Below are positions 59,733 to 64,000 of a stretch of 64,000 nt of DNA, in pieces (within the stretch, counting starts at the first letter, position 1; each line of letters begins with the position of its first letter). Below the pieces are notes generated by a model. It was given only the letters and a program-made list of their open reading frames with translations, made no database searches and was not told the origin of the DNA. Origin of the DNA: Desulfosporosinus acidiphilus SJ4 (GTDB lineage Bacteria; Bacillota; Desulfitobacteriia; Desulfitobacteriales; Desulfitobacteriaceae); NCBI RefSeq assembly GCF_000255115.2, contig NC_018068.1, forward strand, positions 3,939,977 through 4,003,976, written 5' to 3'. Position numbers and translations under genes: made by a program.

Positions 59733-60926
59733 CTAACATTTACTGAAATAGTTACAAACCTTATTCACCGCCATGATAACATCTTGAACATCTTCATCCC
59801 TCATCGCCGGGTATAGGGGCAAGGTCACAATACGTTCATAAAACCGCTCGGTTTGCGGACAATCCGGACGAAAATCCTGACTTCTATAATAGGGATGATG
59901 ATAAACGGGAATATAATGCACATTAACTCCTATGTTTTCAGCTTGGAGAGCTTCAAATATTTCCCGTCTTCCCGCTTTAAGTCTTTCTAATTCAAGCCGA
60001 ATAACAAAAAGATGCCAGGAGGATTCACCTTCGAAGTCCTTTGGAGGAAGAACCAGGCCTTCTAGTGACGCGAATCCTTCCAGATATAGATTGACCAATT
60101 GCCTTCTCCTGCTTAAGAAGGCAGCACTTTTTTTCAGTTGAGAAATTCCTAAGCCCGCCTGAATATCTGTCATGCGGTAATTATATCCCAGACATTGCAT
60201 TTCATGATACCATGGTCCTTCACTTCCACGGCATTTACTTGGATTTTTAGTAATTCCATGGGATCGGAACATAAGCAGCTTTTCATAATACTCGTCGGAA
60301 TTCGTAACAATTATGCCTCCTTCTCCCGTTGTTATGTGCTTCACGGGATGGAAGCTGAACATAGTCATATCTGCTGAAGAACCAACGGGAATACCATTGT
60401 AGCTTGCACCAAAAGCGTGGGCTGCATCCTCAATAATAATTAAACCATATTTTTCGGCCAGAAGACGGATTCTATCCAGAGCGACGGGTCTACCGGTATA
60501 ATCAACGGGTATAATCGCTCTGGTTTTTGGGGTAATGAGGTCCTCAATTGTCGTCGGATCGATATTTCCGGTTATAGGGTCAATATCGGCAAATACCGGA
60601 CGCCCTTTCTGATAAAGTACGCAATTAGCTGAAGCGGCAAAGGTCATTGGAGTAGTTATTACTTCATCATCTTCTCCTATTCCCGCCGCAAAGACCGCGC
60701 CATGCAACGCAGCCGTTCCGTTGGCAAAAGCAACAGCATAGGAGGTTCCTGCAGAATCAGCAACCTCACGTTCAAATTGTTCGATGGCTGGCCCAGTTGT
60801 CAGAAAATCCCCGCGGAGAATTTCGGAGACCGCCTTAATATCATCTTCGCTAATCCACTGTTTCCCATACGGGAGAAGGCTATCGCGCACAGGTTTTCCA
60901 CCGTAAAGAGCTAATTGTTCTGTCAT
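59733..60926 (-). CDS. pseC: UDP-4-keto-sugar aminotransferase PseC
   Basis: This 397-aa DegT/DnrJ/EryC1 aminotransferase has the PLP Lys at about residue 196 in SFHPVKHITTGEGG, preceded by EDAAHAFGASYNGIPVGS. GYNYRMTDIQAGLGISQL and NIGVNVHYIPVYHHPYY follow. It adds the C-4 amino group using glutamate, making the substrate for PseH. It is one of the six pse genes. Length is usual. Confidence 0.92.
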   Translation of the reverse strand: MTEQLALYGGKPVRDSLLPYGKQWISEDDIKAVSEILRGDFLTTGPAIEQFEREVADSAGTSYAVAFANGTAALHGAVFAAGIGEDDEVITTPMTFAASANCVLYQKGRPVFADIDPITGNIDPTTIEDLITPKTRAIIPVDYTGRPVALDRIRLLAEKYGLIIIEDAAHAFGASYNGIPVGSSADMTMFSFHPVKHITTGEGGIIVTNSDEYYEKLLMFRSHGITKNPSKCRGSEGPWYHEMQCLGYNYRMTDIQAGLGISQLKKSAAFLSRRRQLVNLYLEGFASLEGLVLPPKDFEGESSWHLFVIRLELERLKAGRREIFEALQAENIGVNVHYIPVYHHPYYRSQDFRPDCPQTERFYERIVTLPLYPAMRDEDVQDVIMAVNKVCNYFSKC

Positions 60927-61023
60927 TATCTCCCATACCTTCTCTCGGGTTAGACTACTACAGGAACGTTATTAGTACTTATTTCTTTGCTAAACCCATA
61001 ATTCAAATCATATACTCAAGGTA

Positions 61024-61959
61024 TCAGTTGCCCTTCATCCAGGCCCTTATCTTTAAGAGCCCGTCTTCAAGCGACACTCTTGGCTCCCAGTTTAACAGTG
61101 TTTTGGCCTTCTGGGAATTACAAAGCAATTTCGGAATTTCGCTTTGAGGGTGAATGTGATCTACATGCCGGATTTGACTCTCATTACCGCAAATTTTTAC
61201 AGCCAAGTCATTAATGCTAATATCCCTTCCCAAACCAGCATTAATAATTTGCCCGTTCACGGAATCATCAAGCCCTGCTGCCACGACAAAGCGAGCGCAA
61301 TCTTCGACATACAATAAGTCTCTTGTTTGTTCGCCGCTGCCGTATATATTTAACGGTTCACCTCGCAGCGCCTTATTCGTAAAAATACTGACTACTCCGC
61401 CTTCTCCAGAAGCCTTCTGCCTTGGGCCGTAGGTATTAAACGGCCTAATGACTGCTCCCGGCAGGCCATAAGCGAAAAAGTAAGAAAGAACCATATTTTC
61501 TCCAGCAATCTTCGAACCTGCGTAAGGAGAAGCAGGCTTGATCGGTGAAGTTTCATCAATCCCCGCTGCCCCTGTTGCCCGATCATAAACCATACATGTA
61601 CTCATGAACACCATTTTAACTCTGTGTTTGCGGCAATTTTCCAGTACATTAAAGGTACCCACAACATCATTGTCAAAGGTAGTTTTCGGGTCATCAATAC
61701 TGTCTTGGACGTTGATACTGGCTGCTAAATGATAGCAAACAGCAAAACCATTTGCGAACAACTGTTCAAGAACATGATTATCTTTAATATCGCCGCGTAC
61801 AAAACCCTTAAATCCGCTCTGACCAACCGATGAGTTCAGGTTATCCTCTGAACCATTTGACAAATTGTCTAAAACCCAAACCTCATGTCCATCCTGCAGT
61901 AACTGTTCAACAACCCAAGAACCGATAAACCCGGCTCCTCCGGTCACTAATGCCTTCAT
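61024..61959 (-). CDS. NAD-dependent sugar epimerase/dehydratase
   Basis: This 311-aa extended SDR protein has the Rossmann motif TGGAGFIGSWV (about residues 6-16), catalytic Ser/Tyr/Lys in FMSTCMVYD and SPYAGSKIAGE, and the sugar-binding GEQTRDLLYVEDCARFV. The ATG at 61959 (GGAGAGG before) overlaps the pseB stop by four bases. It is not needed for the standard pse pathway, so it may make a second nucleotide sugar (for example an epimer of the UDP-sugar), but the substrate cannot be told from sequence. Confidence 0.8.
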   Translation of the reverse strand: MKALVTGGAGFIGSWVVEQLLQDGHEVWVLDNLSNGSEDNLNSSVGQSGFKGFVRGDIKDNHVLEQLFANGFAVCYHLAASINVQDSIDDPKTTFDNDVVGTFNVLENCRKHRVKMVFMSTCMVYDRATGAAGIDETSPIKPASPYAGSKIAGENMVLSYFFAYGLPGAVIRPFNTYGPRQKASGEGGVVSIFTNKALRGEPLNIYGSGEQTRDLLYVEDCARFVVAAGLDDSVNGQIINAGLGRDISINDLAVKICGNESQIRHVDHIHPQSEIPKLLCNSQKAKTLLNWEPRVSLEDGLLKIRAWMKGN

Positions 61960-62975
61960 TGCCAATCCTCTCCAGTCAAAAGTTCTGCCGCTAATAAATG
62001 GCGTATCTCATTGTTCGTAAGAACTTGTCCTTTTTCTGAGCTATAATTCCCCTCGGAGGCTTTGGAAGCCATATGCATGACCGTTCTACTGCCGCCGAAT
62101 GGAGCAGGAATAGCATACATATGCGGGTATTCATATGCATTTTTAGATTCTTCAGTAGTCATAAGTTCTTCATACATCTTTTCTCCGGGGCGAAGTCCAA
62201 TATGCTGGATTTCAACTTCACTTGTCTTAATTCCATATCTCTCACAAACCAGATCAATAATTACTTCGGCAAAATCGCCTAGACGAACAACAGGCATTTT
62301 AAAAACAAATACTTCACCGCCGCCGGCAAGTTGCATAGCTTCCATGGTTAAACGAGTCGCTTCAGAGACGGTCATCATGAAGCGACTCATATCCGGCGAA
62401 GTCAAGGTTATTCTGCGTTGCTTTAGTATTTGCTCCACAAATAGTGGAATCACCGATCCCCTGGAACCCATGACATTGCCAAAACGCACTGCCGAGAAAA
62501 CTGTCGAGGCGGACCCTTTTTGGTATTCAGCCGCAACAATTAAACGCTCCGCCATCAACTTCGTAGCCCCCATCGCATTTGTAGGGCTGATTGCCTTATC
62601 CGTACTTGTAAAGATGACTTTCTGTACTCTCGATTCCAAGGCAGCCTGTATGACATTTTGCGTACCGACAATATTAGTCTGAACCGCTTCAAAAGGATTG
62701 TATTCACATGCTGGTACATGTTTCAAAGCTGCAGTATGAAATATATAATCTATTCCCTCAAAGGCTCGCAGCAGCCGAGAATAGTCTCTTACATCCCCTA
62801 ATAAGAAGCGAAGATTAGAAGTTCCTCGATATTGTTGCTGCAATTCAAATTGTTTAAACTCATCCCGGCTATAGATGCGAATCACTTCTGGGCTTTCAGC
62901 AAGCAACGTTTTTAGCAATGATCGTCCTACTGTCCCTGTTCCACCGGTGATTAAGATTCGTTTTCCTTTAAACAC
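61956..62975 (-). CDS. pseB: UDP-GlcNAc 4,6-dehydratase (inverting) PseB
   Basis: This 339-aa extended SDR/CapD-like protein begins VFKGKRILITGGTGTVGRSLL (Rossmann GGTGTVG). It has YSRDEFKQFELQQQY, HTAALKHVPACEYNPFEAVQTNIVGTQNVI and STDKAISPTNAMGATKLMAERL, the PseB/FlaA1 signatures. The GTG at 62975 has AAGGAG before it; the frame runs to 63002. PseB opens the pathway by 4,6-dehydration and C-5 epimerisation of UDP-GlcNAc. It and the epimerase are translationally coupled. Confidence 0.92.
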   Translation of the reverse strand: MFKGKRILITGGTGTVGRSLLKTLLAESPEVIRIYSRDEFKQFELQQQYRGTSNLRFLLGDVRDYSRLLRAFEGIDYIFHTAALKHVPACEYNPFEAVQTNIVGTQNVIQAALESRVQKVIFTSTDKAISPTNAMGATKLMAERLIVAAEYQKGSASTVFSAVRFGNVMGSRGSVIPLFVEQILKQRRITLTSPDMSRFMMTVSEATRLTMEAMQLAGGGEVFVFKMPVVRLGDFAEVIIDLVCERYGIKTSEVEIQHIGLRPGEKMYEELMTTEESKNAYEYPHMYAIPAPFGGSRTVMHMASKASEGNYSSEKGQVLTNNEIRHLLAAELLTGEDWQ

Positions 62976-63057
62976 TGCCCGAACTCCTTTCTGCCTTCTC
63001 AATAATCAAATAATCTATTCTAAAACTTTAATAATAATCTTATCTATATTATTATGC

Positions 63058-64000
63058 TTAACTGAGCTTTTCCTCTTGGTCCAGCTCCGGCACTTTATCT
63101 TCCAATATCTTCTTAAGTTTATTTAAAAAAGTTGTTAAATCCTTAAACATTTCCTGCAATAATATAGCCTTTTTAATTATCATTTCCTCATCATGGTCAT
63201 CCATTGAGCCATTATTTAAGTTGATATAAGCTCCCATCCTGCTGATATATTCAGGTCTGAACAGGGAGTATATCCATTCATCTGTGAGAATATCGTAAGC
63301 CGTCTGATACATTTGGTTTAAGTATCTTTTTTTAATTTCGGTAGACATATTAGCATCTTCTATAAAACTGTACATGTTCGCAGCTCTTGTATAAACCTGT
63401 TCAGCTATACTAAGCTTCTTAATGCGTGACATAAACGAGGTTTTGATCGTTTCAATTCGATCGTCGTACAGGATATCCTGAGAAACACTTGCAAGCCAAT
63501 CTACAAAAGAATCTTTCTCAGTCGAATCTATACCAACATATTCTTCCATAGCTTCCTGCAAAGTCATTTGAACAGTACCCTTAATCCTGACCCCGCCCTC
63601 AGTGGCATTAATAAGTAAAGTCGGGTAGCGTTCCAAGAATATTTCATACCAATCTCTAAACATTCTCCATGTCACTTGCGATGGAACCTTTTCCCCATAA
63701 TAGCCTTCTAGATAAACAATTTCTAATTCCTTTTCTATATCCACTTTAACTTTGTCGTAAACACTTCCCGAACTATGAGTTCGTCCTTCTTCGCCAAAAG
63801 CTAAATCCTGACCAATTAAGATTATGGCCGGGGCACCAATATGATAGGCAAAAGCAAAGGCAAAGTGGGTTACTGACAATCCCATAGACAAAACGCCGCT
63901 CCCCAAATCGTTAGCCAACTCGTGCTCAAAGGATTCTGCTGAACTGAAGATAAAAAGATGATGCTTAAACGCACTTGCACTGCGCGAATCAACAACCGGG
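63058..64000 (-). CDS. Maf/DUF115 glycosyltransferase, partial at window edge
   Basis: The frame stays open to the right edge, so only the C-terminal 313 codons are seen. They read like the 610-aa paralogue: RVVDSRSASAFKHHLFIFSS... HELANDLGSG, then PAIILIGQDLAFGEEGRTHSSGS and the long helical tail ending DKVPELDQEEKLS. Together with the genes at 51.9 and 53.3 kb this is the third DUF115 member of the island. Its start and upstream context lie outside the window. Confidence 0.85.
   Translation of the reverse strand, partial: PVVDSRSASAFKHHLFIFSSAESFEHELANDLGSGVLSMGLSVTHFAFAFAYHIGAPAIILIGQDLAFGEEGRTHSSGSVYDKVKVDIEKELEIVYLEGYYGEKVPSQVTWRMFRDWYEIFLERYPTLLINATEGGVRIKGTVQMTLQEAMEEYVGIDSTEKDSFVDWLASVSQDILYDDRIETIKTSFMSRIKKLSIAEQVYTRAANMYSFIEDANMSTEIKKRYLNQMYQTAYDILTDEWIYSLFRPEYISRMGAYINLNNGSMDDHDEEMIIKKAILLQEMFKDLTTFLNKLKKILEDKVPELDQEEKLS

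Noticed and set aside
1-64000. CRISPR arrays, rRNA or tRNA genes, prophage
   Set aside because: No regularly spaced repeats, no rRNA-like sequence, no recognisable tRNA cloverleaf and no phage structural genes were seen.

Overview
The window looks like a chromosomal segment of an anaerobic, spore-forming, peritrichous-type Firmicute of the Peptococcaceae (Desulfosporosinus/Desulfitobacterium kind). This is an inference from gene content: a clostridial/Bacillus-style fla-che operon with the short FlgE, FliY, FlbD, CheC and CheD, together with MecA, SelA, a selenocysteine-containing SelD, BshC, MoeA and MobB. No rRNA, tRNA, CRISPR array or intact transposase gene was seen. Almost every gene is on the minus strand, so transcription runs from high to low coordinates.

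Region 1-20 kb is a housekeeping and accessory mosaic. It holds a YlbF/YmcA-family gene cut by the left edge, two hypothetical genes (one with a nuclease-fold-like motif), a PHP phosphoesterase, the tldD-pmbA metalloprotease pair, a GNAT acetyltransferase, a plus-strand Na/Pi-cotransporter-like gene, moeA-mobB for molybdenum cofactor, a FapA/DUF342 protein, an LCP cell-wall ligase, and selA-selD-bshC. It continues with a small plus-strand zinc-ribbon protein, mecA and a membrane protein. selD reads through an in-frame UGA at codon 22 in the classic GUGCK active-site loop, and a small hairpin (SECIS candidate) lies just downstream. Selenium and molybdenum cofactor genes in one neighbourhood fit a selenoenzyme/molybdoenzyme lifestyle such as formate dehydrogenase, but no such enzyme is in the window.

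Region 19.2-50.8 kb is one long flagellar and chemotaxis operon, nearly all genes overlapping or closely spaced. In transcription order it runs cheA, cheW, cheB, flgC, fliE, fliF, fliG, fliH, fliI, fliJ, flbD, fliL, fliM, fliY, cheY, fliO, fliP, fliQ, fliR, flhB, flhA, flhF, flhG, a PilZ-domain gene, cheC, cheD, a small membrane-protein gene, fliA, fliK, flgD, flgE, flgG, flgB, a flgF/G-type gene, a second cheW, a lytic transglycosylase and a secreted Ig-like protein, and ends at a terminator at 19161-19187. Two things are unusual: flgB is about 24 kb from its normal partners flgC-fliE, and the hook block fliK-flgD-flgE lies after the sigma factor gene instead of between fliJ and flbD.

Region 51.2-64 kb is a flagellin-modification island. 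It carries pseB, pseC, pseH, pseG, pseI and pseF, which together form a complete CMP-pseudaminic acid pathway from UDP-GlcNAc, plus an extra sugar-nucleotide epimerase, three Maf/DUF115 glycosyltransferase paralogues (one cut by the right edge), fliS, and two small unrecognised proteins likely to be flagellar chaperones or accessory factors. A strong hairpin terminator at 51211-51252 separates the island from the cheA-led operon.

Noncoding features include several sigma-A-like promoters (best: selD and moeA), factor-independent terminators, a perfect 29-bp-arm palindrome at 9211-9270, and a hairpin repeat present in three diverged copies (about 11.4, 19.0 and 22.5 kb).
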